Source of the DNA: Actinophytocola oryzae
GTDB lineage: Bacteria; Actinomycetota; Actinomycetes; Mycobacteriales; Pseudonocardiaceae
Assembly (NCBI RefSeq): GCF_004364325.1
Contig: NZ_SOCP01000001.1
Coordinates: forward strand, 806,001 to 870,000
Reading direction: 5' to 3'
DNA: 64,000 nucleotides
Under the pieces are notes generated by a model, which saw only the letters and a program-made list of their open reading frames with translations, had not been told where the DNA came from and ran no database searches. Positions 1 through 8,913 of this stretch are shown here, one piece after another. The position numbers were made by a program, and so were the translations under genes. Position 1 is the stretch's first letter. Each line of letters begins with the position of its first letter.

Positions 1-128
1 GGGCCAGGGTCGGCTCGCCCGGGGCCACGCTCACCGAGCGGACCGCGCGTTGAGCACCTGGTCGGACCTGCTTGTCGGGACCGACGCTAGGGACGACGTG
101 ACGCCTACCGGTCACAGGTTCACGGGAA

Positions 129-160
129 AGGGCCGCCCTCGACGAGACGAGGACGGCCCT
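129..160 (-). terminator. Rho-independent-type hairpin after the sugar-binding lipoprotein gene
   Basis: An inverted repeat with 13-nt arms (AGGGCCGCCCTCG and CGAGGACGGCCCT, one mismatch) lies about 20 nt past the stop of the minus-strand gene ending at 181. Reading on the minus strand it is followed by TTTCCC. It plausibly ends the importer operon. The first 128 bases of the window otherwise show no gene I can support. Confidence 0.6.
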
Positions 161-180
161 GACCCGGGGGAGAGCGGTGG

Positions 181-1587
181 TCAGCCGCCCAGCTTGTCGT
201 TGTAGTCGGAGACCTGTTTGTTCGCCGCGTCCTGTGCGTCCGTCAGCGCCTTCTCGGCGTCCACGCCCTGCAGGACCGCCGCCTGCAGTCCGTTCTCGAC
301 GTTCTTGCGGACGTTGGGCATCTCACCGATCGAGCAGCCCTGCGTGGCGTGCGTCAGCTTCGTGCCCTGCAACTGCTCGATGGCCGTGGCGAACTGGGGC
401 TTCTGGCTGACCCACTGCTTGTCCGCCGGGTCGTCCAGCGCCGCCCTGCTGATCGGGAAGTACCCGGTCTTGGTGTGCCAGGTGACCTGGGTCTCCTTGT
501 CGGACAGGAACTTCACCAGCTCCCAGGCGGCCCGCTCCTTGGCCGCGTCCTCCTTGTTCACGATCCACAGCGAGGCGCCGCCGATGATCGGGCCGCCGTC
601 GTTGGCCTCGTCGACCTTCGGGTAGAAGCCGGTGCCGACCGTGAACGGGTTCTTCGACGCCGCCGCGCCGGAGGTGAAGGTGCCGAGCGAGCCGGTGGAC
701 TCCAGGGTCATCGCGACGGTCCCCGAGCTGAACGCGTTGTCACCGTTGTCGGTGTTGCTGTCCAGCTTCATCGCGAGACCCTCGTTTACCATCTGCTGCC
801 ACCAGCGCACGAGCTTGAGGTTCGTGTCGTTGACGATGGTGACCTTGCCCGCGCGCCCGGTCCTGCCGTTGTCCGCGTCGCACAGCGTCTGGTCGGCCAC
901 GGCGTTCCACTGCTCGACGAACCAGCCGTAGAGGGAGGCGCCGAACCCGAACTGCACCGTCTCCCCGGCCGTGGCCTTGATCTGCCGCGCGGCGGCCATG
1001 ATCTCGTCGAGGTTGGTCGGCGGCTTGTCCGGGTCGAGGCCTGCCTTCTGGAACGCCTCCCGGTTGACGTACATCAGCGGCATCGACGTGTTGAACGGCA
1101 TCGAGTACAGCTTGTCGTCGACCGTGTAGTAGCCGGCGATGTTGGGCTGGAGGTCGGACACGTCGTGCTTGTCGACGTCGATGAACGACTGCATCGGCAT
1201 GATCGTCTTCGAGTCGATCATGTAGCGGGTGCCGATGTCGTACATCTGCAGCATGTCCGGCCGCTGCTGGGTCGAGGCGTTCTTGTAGGAGGCGAGCACG
1301 CTGTCGTACTGCCCCTTGTAGTTCAGGTTGACCTTGATCTTGCCCTTGTGCTCGGTGTTGAACTGGTCGACCAGCGACTGCAGCGCCTCGCCGTTGGTGC
1401 CGCTCATCCCGTGCCAGAAGGTGATGCCGACCTCGCCCTTGCCGTCGAGCGCGTCCTTGCCCGGCGCGGCGTCACCTCCCCCGGAAGTGTCTCCCGAGGT
1501 CGCCGCCGAGGTGCACGCCGAGGCGGTGACGGCCATCGCGAGGGCGGCGGCCAGCGCGCCGATCCGGCGACGCAGTGTTATCCGCAC
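181..1587 (-). CDS. Sugar ABC transporter substrate-binding lipoprotein (family 1)
   Basis: This is the extracellular binding component of a carbohydrate importer (CUT1 family). The 468-residue protein begins with an Arg-rich signal peptide ending in a lipobox, TASAC, with Cys25 as the expected lipidation site. The body has the usual family features, such as DMLQMYDIGTRY and a Trp/Gly-rich hinge (LYGWFVEQWNAV). It is the last gene of a minus-strand operon behind two permease genes, with a 58-bp gap and a terminator-like hairpin downstream. No ATPase gene lies nearby; actinomycete CUT1 systems usually borrow a shared MsiK-type ATPase. The sugar cannot be told from the sequence. Confidence 0.93.
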   Translation of the reverse strand: MRITLRRRIGALAAALAMAVTASACTSAATSGDTSGGGDAAPGKDALDGKGEVGITFWHGMSGTNGEALQSLVDQFNTEHKGKIKVNLNYKGQYDSVLASYKNASTQQRPDMLQMYDIGTRYMIDSKTIMPMQSFIDVDKHDVSDLQPNIAGYYTVDDKLYSMPFNTSMPLMYVNREAFQKAGLDPDKPPTNLDEIMAAARQIKATAGETVQFGFGASLYGWFVEQWNAVADQTLCDADNGRTGRAGKVTIVNDTNLKLVRWWQQMVNEGLAMKLDSNTDNGDNAFSSGTVAMTLESTGSLGTFTSGAAASKNPFTVGTGFYPKVDEANDGGPIIGGASLWIVNKEDAAKERAAWELVKFLSDKETQVTWHTKTGYFPISRAALDDPADKQWVSQKPQFATAIEQLQGTKLTHATQGCSIGEMPNVRKNVENGLQAAVLQGVDAEKALTDAQDAANKQVSDYNDKLGG

Positions 1588-1645
1588 AGTTCTTCCTTCC
1601 TGTCACAGAAAACCCACGGTGTCGACACCGTTGTCCACCGTGGGG

Positions 1646-2560
1646 TCATTTCACGGCCCCGGCCATGAAGCCGCGGACGAGCCAGCGCTGACCGAAGATC
1701 ACCAACAGGAGCGTCGGCACGAGCGTGATCGTCACGCCGGCCAGCACGAGCGCCTGCTGTGTGCCGTTCCCGTTGGCCTTCAACGCGAACACGGCGGTCT
1801 GCAGGGTGTTCATCGAGTTGTTCGACGAGGAGATGATCAGCGGCCAGAAGTACATGTTCCAGCCCTGCAGGAACGACCACACGGCGAGCGCGGTCAGGGA
1901 CGGCCGCGTCGCGGGCAGCACGATCGTGAACAGGAACCGCAGGTGTCCCGCGCCGTCGATGAGCGCGGCCTGCCGCAGCTCCTCGGGGAACTGGCGGAAC
2001 GCCTGGCGCATCAGGAACACCCCGAACCCGTTGGCCAGGAAGGGAAGCACCAGGCTCCACTGGCTGTTCTCGATGCCCATGCTCCGCACGAACAACGCGT
2101 TGGGCACCACGATCGCCTCGTACGGCACCATGATCGTGGCCATGAACAGCCAGAAGACCGGTTTGCGCAGCGGCATCCTGACGAACACGATCGCGTAGGC
2201 GGCCAGGCACGACGTGACCAGGTGGCCCAGCATGATCAGCACGCCGACGAACAACGAGTTGGTGAACGCGGGCAGCAACGGCACGACCGTCTGCTTCCAG
2301 GCGGCCACGTAGTTGTCGAACGAGTACGTGCCGCTCGCCAACCCGGGCGGCTGGCGCACCAGCTGGCCCTCGGGCAGGAACCCGCCCACGACGGTCATCA
2401 GCACGGGGAACAGCAGCACGATCGCCGCGAGCGTGAGCCACACGTAGGTGAGCACGCCGATCGCCGCCTTCGGCCGCTCGGGGGAGCGGTCCCTGCGCGG
2501 TGCCTGCCTCGTACCGGCCTTGGCCGGCACGGGCGCCACGGCTGTCGTCGTCTGGGTCAC
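1646..2560 (-). CDS. Carbohydrate ABC transporter permease, MalG type
   Basis: This is the inner-membrane subunit of a CUT1 sugar importer, 304 residues with six predicted membrane segments. The cytoplasmic EAA-loop region reads ELRQAALIDGAGHLRFLFTI. I place the start at the GTG at 2560, because it overlaps the stop of the upstream permease by four bases (GTGA) and the first membrane segment follows after about 40 residues. The same frame stays open further upstream, but only as a shadow of the neighbouring gene. It is expected to pair with the 2557-3516 permease and the lipoprotein at 181-1587. Confidence 0.93.
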   Translation of the reverse strand: MTQTTTAVAPVPAKAGTRQAPRRDRSPERPKAAIGVLTYVWLTLAAIVLLFPVLMTVVGGFLPEGQLVRQPPGLASGTYSFDNYVAAWKQTVVPLLPAFTNSLFVGVLIMLGHLVTSCLAAYAIVFVRMPLRKPVFWLFMATIMVPYEAIVVPNALFVRSMGIENSQWSLVLPFLANGFGVFLMRQAFRQFPEELRQAALIDGAGHLRFLFTIVLPATRPSLTALAVWSFLQGWNMYFWPLIISSSNNSMNTLQTAVFALKANGNGTQQALVLAGVTITLVPTLLLVIFGQRWLVRGFMAGAVK

Positions 2561-3516
2561 CGGTAGTGCACCCGCCTCTCGATCACGCCGAACTGGATCG
2601 CGGCGAGCACGATCCCGATGATCAGCAGCACCAGGCCCTGCGCGCTGGCCAGGCCGTAGTCGTTGTTCCCGTACTCGAACGCGTTGTGGTAGATGGCGAA
2701 CACCAGCGTCGTCGTGCTGCCGTTGGGTCCGCCGTCGGTCATCACCTGCACCTGCCCGAGCGCCTGCAGCGCGGTGAGCGTCGTGGTCACCACCACGAAG
2801 AACACGCTCGGCGAGATCATCGGCAGGACGACGCCGAAGAAGTTGCGGAACCCGGTGGCCCCGTCGATCCGCGCGGCCTCCAGGACCTCCTGGTCGACAC
2901 CCGCCAGCCCGGCGGACAGGACCAGCAGGTTGAACCCGGCCACCACCCACACCGTCGCCCACGCCACGGTGACCAGCGGCCACGGCGACTCGGTGGTCCA
3001 CCCGGGTGCCGCCACCCCGAACAGGCGCAGCGCCCAGTTGACCGGGGACATCGACGGGTCGAGCATCAACAGCCAGACCACGCTCGCCGCGGACGCCGAG
3101 TAGGCGAACGGCAGCGTGAACAGCGTGCGGAACACCCGCATGCCGGGCAGCCGCTGGGAGATCGGCACGGCCAGCGCGAGGGGCAGCAACAGCCCCACGA
3201 CCACGACGAACACCGTGAACAGCAGCGTCTGCAGCAGGACCGTGCCGAACTCGGGGGTGAACAGCGCGGCGAAGTTCTCCGTCCCGACCGAGCGGGACGG
3301 GTTGCCGTTGATGTCCGTGCCCCGCGTCGAGAGGAAGACAGCCTGGAACAGCGGGAAGATCACGAACGTGCCGAGGCCGGCGAGGGCGGGCACGCAGAAC
3401 AGCACGCCGAGGGTGACCTCACGGGCCGACAGGCGCTGCCTGCGTTGCCCCCGCTCCGCCGACGCCCTGGTCACGCCGGACGTGGGTGATTTGCGAACAT
3501 CATCGTCCCCGACCAT
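2557..3516 (-). CDS. Sugar ABC transporter permease, MalF type
   Basis: This 319-residue membrane subunit is the first gene of the three-gene importer operon. A charged, soluble N-terminal stretch of about 35 residues precedes the first helix (LGVLFCVPALAGLGTFVIF). The EAA loop reads EVLEAARIDGATGFRNFFGV, the typical CUT1 form. The ATG at 3516 is the only sensible start. The 100-bp region before the next gene carries a short inverted repeat (GGTGAC/GTCACC, 3578-3596) that could be an operator or weak terminator; I cannot tell which. Confidence 0.93.
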   Translation of the reverse strand: MVGDDDVRKSPTSGVTRASAERGQRRQRLSAREVTLGVLFCVPALAGLGTFVIFPLFQAVFLSTRGTDINGNPSRSVGTENFAALFTPEFGTVLLQTLLFTVFVVVVGLLLPLALAVPISQRLPGMRVFRTLFTLPFAYSASAASVVWLLMLDPSMSPVNWALRLFGVAAPGWTTESPWPLVTVAWATVWVVAGFNLLVLSAGLAGVDQEVLEAARIDGATGFRNFFGVVLPMISPSVFFVVVTTTLTALQALGQVQVMTDGGPNGSTTTLVFAIYHNAFEYGNNDYGLASAQGLVLLIIGIVLAAIQFGVIERRVHYR

Positions 3517-3616
3517 GGCGGCATCTTGCCACCACTCGGGCGTCCGATGACAGGATTCGACCCCGGTGTTCCCGGACGGTGACCAGCGCCGTCACCCGAG
3601 CCTGCGGATCGGCAGG

Positions 3617-4351
3617 TCAGCCGCCGTCCTCGCCGACGAGGATCGTGTTGGCGGCGGTGAACGGGTGGCCGTACTCGCCGGCCAGCCCCTCCTCGCGGGT
3701 GCACTCGCGCCAGTCGTTGCGCCGGGTGGTGCGGATCAGCCACGTCTCCCGGTCGAAGGTCACCGCGCCGTCGCGCAGGCCCTCGTCCATCGTCCGGTTG
3801 TAGCCGACGGGCACGGTGACCAGGAGCCGACCTCCCGGCGCCACGCACCTGCGCACCGCCTCGAACGCCCGGAACACCTTCTCCGGCTCGCGTGGGTCCT
3901 CGTCCCGGCCGACGTGCTCCAGCGTGGAGACGGTGACGACCGTGTCGAACGGCCGCTCCGGCACGTAGTCCACGATGTCGTCGTTGAGCACGCCCGGCGC
4001 GGGCTCGTACCTGTCGATCACCGTGTGGCCGGTCACGCCGTAGTACGCGAGCACGTTGCCCACCTCGAGCACCCGCCCGTCGCCGCTGCCCGCCAGGAAC
4101 CTCTTCGCGATCGAGATCTCGACGGCGCGCTCGTTGCGGAAGGTGTTGTTGTACCGGTGTACGGCATACGGCAGCCGTTCACCCTGGAACGTGAAGTGCT
4201 CGCCCCGCCTCCGCGCCCGGATCAGCGGGAAGGCGAGCTGTCCCGCCGCGGTCGTGGCCGCGAGCCCCACGGTCGTCGCCAGGCCCCGCTGCCTGATCGA
4301 GCCGCGGACCGCCAGCGCTCCCCGGACCAGTTCGACACGAAGCGACTCCAC
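3617..4351 (-). CDS. Class I SAM-dependent methyltransferase
   Basis: This 244-residue protein shows a Rossmann-like methyltransferase core. The glycine-rich SAM motif is VLEVGNVLAYYG (around residues 95-106), followed by an acidic strand end and the motif TVSTLEHVGRDEDP. A hydrophobic N-terminal stretch (residues 25-45) may associate with a membrane. The family includes small-molecule and lipid methyltransferases; the substrate is not visible. It lies 46 bp after the flavoprotein gene on the same strand and may be co-transcribed with it. Confidence 0.75.
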   Translation of the reverse strand: MESLRVELVRGALAVRGSIRQRGLATTVGLAATTAAGQLAFPLIRARRRGEHFTFQGERLPYAVHRYNNTFRNERAVEISIAKRFLAGSGDGRVLEVGNVLAYYGVTGHTVIDRYEPAPGVLNDDIVDYVPERPFDTVVTVSTLEHVGRDEDPREPEKVFRAFEAVRRCVAPGGRLLVTVPVGYNRTMDEGLRDGAVTFDRETWLIRTTRRNDWRECTREEGLAGEYGHPFTAANTILVGEDGG

Positions 4352-4397
4352 CGATCCGGTCCTCTCCGACGGGAACTGGGTCGGGCCAAGCTAGCAG

Positions 4398-5633
4398 TCA
4401 GCCGTGGGAGAGGTAGCCCGCGAGGTGGTCGACCACCTCGCGCGCGTCTTGCTCGCTGCCGTGGATGAACGTGGACCGGCGCCGCCGCATCACGGGCAGC
4501 CCCAGCGCGTACAGGCCGGGACTGTCGACGACGCCGCCGTCGTGGCGCAGGTTGCCCTTCTCGTCGACCACGGGCACGTCCAGCCACGTGTAGTCCGGCC
4601 GGAAACCCGTCGCCCAGACGATGGTCCCGACCGCACCGCCACGCAGGTCCAGCCGCAGCCTTGTCGAGGCGGGCACACGGGTCGGCTCGAAGCGTTCGGG
4701 CGGCTTGACCTCGGAGTCGCTGCCGGACGCCGACGCCCACTCGTCGAAGGTGTTCAGCAGGCGGTCCATCTTGAGGTCGGCGAGCGACACCACGTTGCGC
4801 AGGCCGCCGGAGAAAAGCATCTCGCCGTCACGCACCGTCGCCGAACGGCCGACCAGCTCGACCCCCAGGTCGGTGAGCGCGTTGAGGTCGAGCGACGTCC
4901 GGTCCGGGGTCCCCGCGAGCTGCGGCGACGCCAGCCTGCGTGCCCTGGTCAGGTCGGGCACCTGGTCGTAGCGGGTGTCCCACACACCGGAGGCGTCCAT
5001 CCACCACAGCACGTCGCGGCCCCGGTACGTGCGCGGCATCCGCACGTGCTCCCCGGTCGACAGCGTGACCTGCCGCCCCGACCGCTGGATTTCCGCCGCC
5101 AGCTGCACACCCGTCGCCGACGCGCCCACGACCAGCACGCCGCCGTCGGGCAGCCGGTCGGGACGCCGGTAGTCGAACGGCGTGACCTGCTCGACGTCGG
5201 CAGGCACTGCCTCGCTCAGGCGCGGCACGGCAGGCCGGTTGAAGGCGCCGCTCGCGATGACCACCGTCGTGCACGCGATCTCGCCCCGGTCCGTCGTCAC
5301 CAGGTAGCCGTCGTCGGTGCGCCGCACCTTCGTGACGGTCGTGCCGGTGCGGACGGGAGCACGTGTGAGCACGGCGAAGCGGTCGACGAACTCGACGACC
5401 TCGCCCATCGTCATGTACCCGTCTGGCTCCCCGCCGTCGTAGCGGTGCCCGGGCAGGCGGCTCTGCCAGTTCGGGGTGAGCAGCCGCAGCGAGTCCCAGC
5501 GCTCGCACCGCCACGAGTTCGCCACCTCGCCGCGCTCCAGCACGACGTGGTCGATCGCCCGTTCGGCGAGGAAGTGACTCGCCGTCAGGCCGGCGTGGCC
5601 CGCGCCGACGACGACGGTGGTGGTGCGTTCGAT
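4398..5633 (-). CDS. Flavin-containing monooxygenase / FAD-NAD(P)-binding oxidoreductase
   Basis: The protein resembles flavin monooxygenases of the Baeyer-Villiger/FMO group. The FAD-binding Rossmann motif GAGHAGL is at residues 10-16 of the full reading, and the NADPH-binding motif GASATGVQ lies near the middle. The frame contains no ATG, GTG, TTG or CTG between the preceding in-frame stop and the FAD motif. The best-placed initiation codon is an ATC at 5633, with GAGGG seven bases upstream. That gives 411 residues starting (Met)-E-R-T-T-T-V-V-V. The first conventional codon, GTG at 5543, would remove the FAD motif. The gene starts 10 bp after the stop of the OsmC gene, so translational coupling is likely. 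Confidence 0.85.
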   Translation of the reverse strand: MERTTTVVVGAGHAGLTASHFLAERAIDHVVLERGEVANSWRCERWDSLRLLTPNWQSRLPGHRYDGGEPDGYMTMGEVVEFVDRFAVLTRAPVRTGTTVTKVRRTDDGYLVTTDRGEIACTTVVIASGAFNRPAVPRLSEAVPADVEQVTPFDYRRPDRLPDGGVLVVGASATGVQLAAEIQRSGRQVTLSTGEHVRMPRTYRGRDVLWWMDASGVWDTRYDQVPDLTRARRLASPQLAGTPDRTSLDLNALTDLGVELVGRSATVRDGEMLFSGGLRNVVSLADLKMDRLLNTFDEWASASGSDSEVKPPERFEPTRVPASTRLRLDLRGGAVGTIVWATGFRPDYTWLDVPVVDEKGNLRHDGGVVDSPGLYALGLPVMRRRRSTFIHGSEQDAREVVDHLAGYLSHG

Positions 5634-5643
5634 GGCTCGGCCC

Positions 5644-6201
5644 TCAGACGACCTCGACGGTGACGTCGGTCGGGTTGGTCAGCGCGTCGAACACCGCGGA
5701 ACGCTTCTGCGACTGCGCGACCAGCGCCTCGATGTCCTCCTTGGACGCGTCGGCGTCGATGTTGAACGTCACCTTGATGCCGTTGTAGCCGTTGCGCACG
5801 TCGCTGTCGGCACCCAGGATGCCGCGGATGTCGTGCGCGCCCTCCAGCGTCGCCTCCACCGAGCGCAGCTGGATGCCGCGGTTCTGCGCGACGGACGCGA
5901 CACCGGCCGTGAGGCAGCTGCCGAGGCCGACCAGCAGGTACTCGATCGGCGTGATGCCGTGGTCCTCGGCCGCGAAGACCTCGGGGTGGTCCGCGGTGAA
6001 CGACGACTCCGCCTTGTGGGAGTGGTCCGCGCCGAGACCGAAGTAGTCCTTGACCGTCGAGGTCGTGTGCACGCCGTTCTCCCAGCGCGTGGTCGAGCGC
6101 CAGGTGAACTGGGCGGCCTCGGGGGCGCCCTTGAGGGCTTCGCGTGCGTCGAGCAGTGCCTGGACGTTGACCCCGTTGTCGATGCTGTCGACGGTCGTCA
6201 T
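5644..6201 (-). CDS. OsmC family protein, single-cysteine form
   Basis: This 185-residue protein belongs to the OsmC/Ohr superfamily of small thiol peroxidase-like proteins. The helix carrying the first conserved cysteine is visible (LVGLGSCLTAG, Cys96). The second, resolving cysteine expected in Ohr/OsmC peroxidases is absent, because Cys96 is the only cysteine in the protein. A classic two-cysteine organic hydroperoxide reductase is therefore unlikely; this is one of the OsmC-like branches of unclear activity. It heads a probable operon with the flavoprotein and methyltransferase genes. Confidence 0.88.
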   Translation of the reverse strand: MTTVDSIDNGVNVQALLDAREALKGAPEAAQFTWRSTTRWENGVHTTSTVKDYFGLGADHSHKAESSFTADHPEVFAAEDHGITPIEYLLVGLGSCLTAGVASVAQNRGIQLRSVEATLEGAHDIRGILGADSDVRNGYNGIKVTFNIDADASKEDIEALVAQSQKRSAVFDALTNPTDVTVEVV

Positions 6202-6344
6202 GCGACGGTCCTCTCGCGGCTTCTGGTCTTGGATGGTTTCACATGCCGGTACGCGACCCTACACGTGCTCTGACCTGCGTCTCAGAGTCCGAGACGGGCC
6301 TGTGCCCCGGTCGCGGGGCCGACCGGGCTGGCTATGATGCGGCC

Positions 6345-7544
6345 ATGGTTCCCGCGTCGACGGTAGCGGCCGGTTCGGTCGGTCTGGTGGAGACGCGGTA
6401 CTTCGACCTGCCCGATCCCGTGCACCTCGAATGCGGCCGCGAGCTGGGGTCCGTCCGCGTCGCGTACGAGACCTACGGGACCCTCTCACCCGAGCGCGAC
6501 AACGTCATCCTGGTGTGCCACGCCCTCAGCGGCGACGCCCACGCCGCCGGCTTCTCGACAGCCAGGCCCGAGGCGAGCACGCGCGACGGGTTCGCCGCCG
6601 AGGACCGCGACGGCGTGGTCGGCCAGGCGCTCGGCTGGTGGGACGGGATGATCGGGCCCGGCAAGGCGTTCGACACCGACCGCTACTTCGTCGTGTCCAC
6701 GAACCTGCTCGGCGGCTGCCGCGGCACCACGGGGCCGTCGTCGACCGACCCCGCGACCGGCAGGCCGTACGGACCGGACTTCCCGGTCATCACGGTCGCG
6801 GACATGGTCCGGACCGAACGCGCGTTCCTGGACGCGCTGGGCATCGAGCGGCTCGCGGCGGTCGCCGGTGGCTCGCTCGGCGGGATGCAGGCACTTGAAT
6901 GGGCGATCCTGTACCCCGACCAGGTGGACTCGATCGTGGTGATCGCCAGCACGCACGCGCTCCACCCGCAGGGCATGGCGTGGAACGCGATCGCCCGCGA
7001 GGCGATCACCCGCGACCCGGGCTGGCAGGGCGGCCACTACTACGGCACGGGCACGAGCCCTGACGCCGGCATGGGCGTCGCGCGGATGGTCGGTCACGTC
7101 ACGTACCTCTCCGCACCCGCGCTGCACGACAAGTTCGGTCGCAGGCTGCAGTTCGCCGACGACATCCGCTACACGCTCACCGAGCCCGAGTTCGAGGTGG
7201 AGAGCTACCTGCGCCACCAGGCCGACTCGTTCGTCAAGCGGTTCGACGCCAACACCTACCTGACGATGTCGCGGGCTCTGACGTACTTCGACCTCGCGCG
7301 ACAGTACGGCGACGGTTCACTCGCCAAGGCACTCGAAAGTGTGACGGCGCGGACGCTGCTGATCACGTTCAGCTCCGACTGGCTGTACCCGCCGGTGGCG
7401 TCGAAGGAGATCGACGACGCGTTGCGCACGCTCGGCAAGCCGACCGAGCTGCACCTGATCGACGCGCCGTACGGCCACGACTGCTTCCTGCTGGAAGAAC
7501 AACGACAGACGCCGATCGTCCGCCGGTTCCTGGCCGGTCGATGA
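6345..7544 (+). CDS. metX: Homoserine O-acetyltransferase
   Basis: This cytosolic enzyme transfers acetyl from acetyl-CoA to homoserine in methionine synthesis. The 399-residue alpha/beta-hydrolase fold carries the nucleophile elbow AGGSLGGMQ with Ser177, Asp345 in FSSDWLYPP and His378 in YGHDCFL, which form the catalytic triad. The LLGGCRGTTGPSS signature of MetX is present. I chose the ATG at 6345 because the family begins shortly before the FDLP segment; the longer in-frame reading has no family support. It lies 19 bp before metY. The 143-bp leader showed no SAM riboswitch that I could recognise. Confidence 0.95.
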   Translation: MVPASTVAAGSVGLVETRYFDLPDPVHLECGRELGSVRVAYETYGTLSPERDNVILVCHALSGDAHAAGFSTARPEASTRDGFAAEDRDGVVGQALGWWDGMIGPGKAFDTDRYFVVSTNLLGGCRGTTGPSSTDPATGRPYGPDFPVITVADMVRTERAFLDALGIERLAAVAGGSLGGMQALEWAILYPDQVDSIVVIASTHALHPQGMAWNAIAREAITRDPGWQGGHYYGTGTSPDAGMGVARMVGHVTYLSAPALHDKFGRRLQFADDIRYTLTEPEFEVESYLRHQADSFVKRFDANTYLTMSRALTYFDLARQYGDGSLAKALESVTARTLLITFSSDWLYPPVASKEIDDALRTLGKPTELHLIDAPYGHDCFLLEEQRQTPIVRRFLAGR

Positions 7545-7563
7545 GGTCGAGGAAGAGGTATTG

Positions 7564-8913
7564 GTGACCGACGAATCCCCCCGGGTCGAGCAGGAGCACG
7601 ACTTCGGGTTCGAGACCCGGCAGCTGCATGCCGGGCAGCGGCCCGACCCGAACACGGGTGCACGCGCGGTGCCGATCTTCCAGACGACGAGCTACGTGTT
7701 CGAGGACCCCGAGTCGGCCGCGGCCTACTTCAACCTGCAGGAGTACGGGAACACCTACTCGCGCATCATGAACCCGACCGTGGCGGTGTTCGAGGAGCGG
7801 GTCGCGAACCTGGAGGGCGGGGCGGGCGCGGTGGCGTTCGCCAGCGGCATCGCCGCGCAGGCCGCCGCGCTGTTCACGATCCTGGAGCCGGGCGACCACG
7901 TCGTGTCGTCCTCGGCGCTCTACGGCGGCACGGTGAACCAGCTCAAGCACCTGCTGCGCAAGATGAATGTCGAGCTGACGTGGGTCGACCCCGACGACCT
8001 CGACGCGTGGCGCCAGGCGGTCCGGCCCGAGACGAAGGCGTTCTTCGCGGAGACCATCGGCAACCCCGGCGGCAACGTGCTCGACATCGAGGCGGTGGCG
8101 GCCCTCGCGCACGAGCACGGCCTCCCGCTGGTGGTGGACAACACCTTCGCGACGCCGTACCTGTGCCGCCCGATCGAGTGGGGCGCGGACATCGTGGTCC
8201 ACTCGGCGACCAAGTTCATCGGCGGGCACGGCACGAGCATCGGCGGCGTGGTCACCGAGGCGGGCACGTTCGACTGGTCCAACGGGCGCTTCCCCGTGGT
8301 CGCGGACCCGTCCCCGGCCTACCACGGGCTGCAGTTCCACGAGACGTTCGGGACCTACGGCTACCTGATGAAGCTGCGGGCCGAGACGCTGCGCGACCTC
8401 GGCGGCGCGCTGTCGCCGTTCAACGCGTTCCTGTTCCTGCAGGGGCTGGAGACGTTGTCGCTGCGGATGGAGCGCCACGTCGAGAACGCGCGCAAGGTCG
8501 CGGAGTTCCTGTCGTCGCACGAACTGGCGTCGCGGGTGACCTACCCGGACCTGCCCGGCAGCGCCTACCAGCCGCTGGTGCGGAAGTACCTGCCGCGCGG
8601 CGCGGGCGCGGTGTTCTCGTTCGACGTGGCCGGGGGCAGGGAGGGTGGGCAGGCGCTCATCCGGGGCATGTCGCTGTGGTCGCACCTGGCGAACGTCGGC
8701 GACGCGAAGAGCCTGGTCATCCACCCGGCCAGCACGACGCACCGCCAGCTGTCCGACGAGGAGTTGCGGGCGGCGGGGGTCGGGCCGGGGACGGTGCGGC
8801 TGTCGGTCGGCACGGAGTCGGCCGAGGATCTGTTGTGGGACCTGGAACAGGGCTTCGCACACGTCGCCGCGACCGTGGACCCGGCGGCGGAGAAGGAGGT
8901 CGCGACAGCATGA
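7564..8913 (+). CDS. metY: O-acetylhomoserine sulfhydrylase (PLP-dependent)
   Basis: This enzyme condenses O-acetylhomoserine with sulfide to make homocysteine directly. The 449-residue protein is a Cys/Met-metabolism PLP enzyme. The PLP lysine lies in VHSATKFIGGHGT (Lys217), and SALYGGT and DNTFATP are also present. The length of about 430-450 residues and the N-terminal GFETRQLHAG fit MetY/Met17 rather than the shorter MetB/MetC. The GTG at 7564 has AGAGG five bases upstream; a TTG one codon earlier is possible. With metX it forms a direct-sulfhydrylation route that avoids cystathionine. Confidence 0.94.
   Translation: MTDESPRVEQEHDFGFETRQLHAGQRPDPNTGARAVPIFQTTSYVFEDPESAAAYFNLQEYGNTYSRIMNPTVAVFEERVANLEGGAGAVAFASGIAAQAAALFTILEPGDHVVSSSALYGGTVNQLKHLLRKMNVELTWVDPDDLDAWRQAVRPETKAFFAETIGNPGGNVLDIEAVAALAHEHGLPLVVDNTFATPYLCRPIEWGADIVVHSATKFIGGHGTSIGGVVTEAGTFDWSNGRFPVVADPSPAYHGLQFHETFGTYGYLMKLRAETLRDLGGALSPFNAFLFLQGLETLSLRMERHVENARKVAEFLSSHELASRVTYPDLPGSAYQPLVRKYLPRGAGAVFSFDVAGGREGGQALIRGMSLWSHLANVGDAKSLVIHPASTTHRQLSDEELRAAGVGPGTVRLSVGTESAEDLLWDLEQGFAHVAATVDPAAEKEVATA

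Noticed and set aside
1..53. Possible end of a plus-strand gene (short open frame to a TGA at 51-53)
   Set aside because: Only 16 codons are visible and they match no family I know; an equally open frame exists in the next register.
3578..3596. Terminator after the methyltransferase gene
   Set aside because: The GGTGAC/GTCACC repeat has only 6-bp arms and no following T-run; it could equally be part of the importer promoter.
6202..6344. SAM riboswitch before metX
   Set aside because: The leader has the sequence TCTCAGAGTCCGAGACG but none of the conserved SAM-I, SAM-II or SAM-IV cores could be matched.
7369..8862. Long open frame on the minus strand through metY
   Set aside because: It is antisense to a well-conserved PLP enzyme, rich in Arg/Val/His, with no domain; a result of high third-position G+C.
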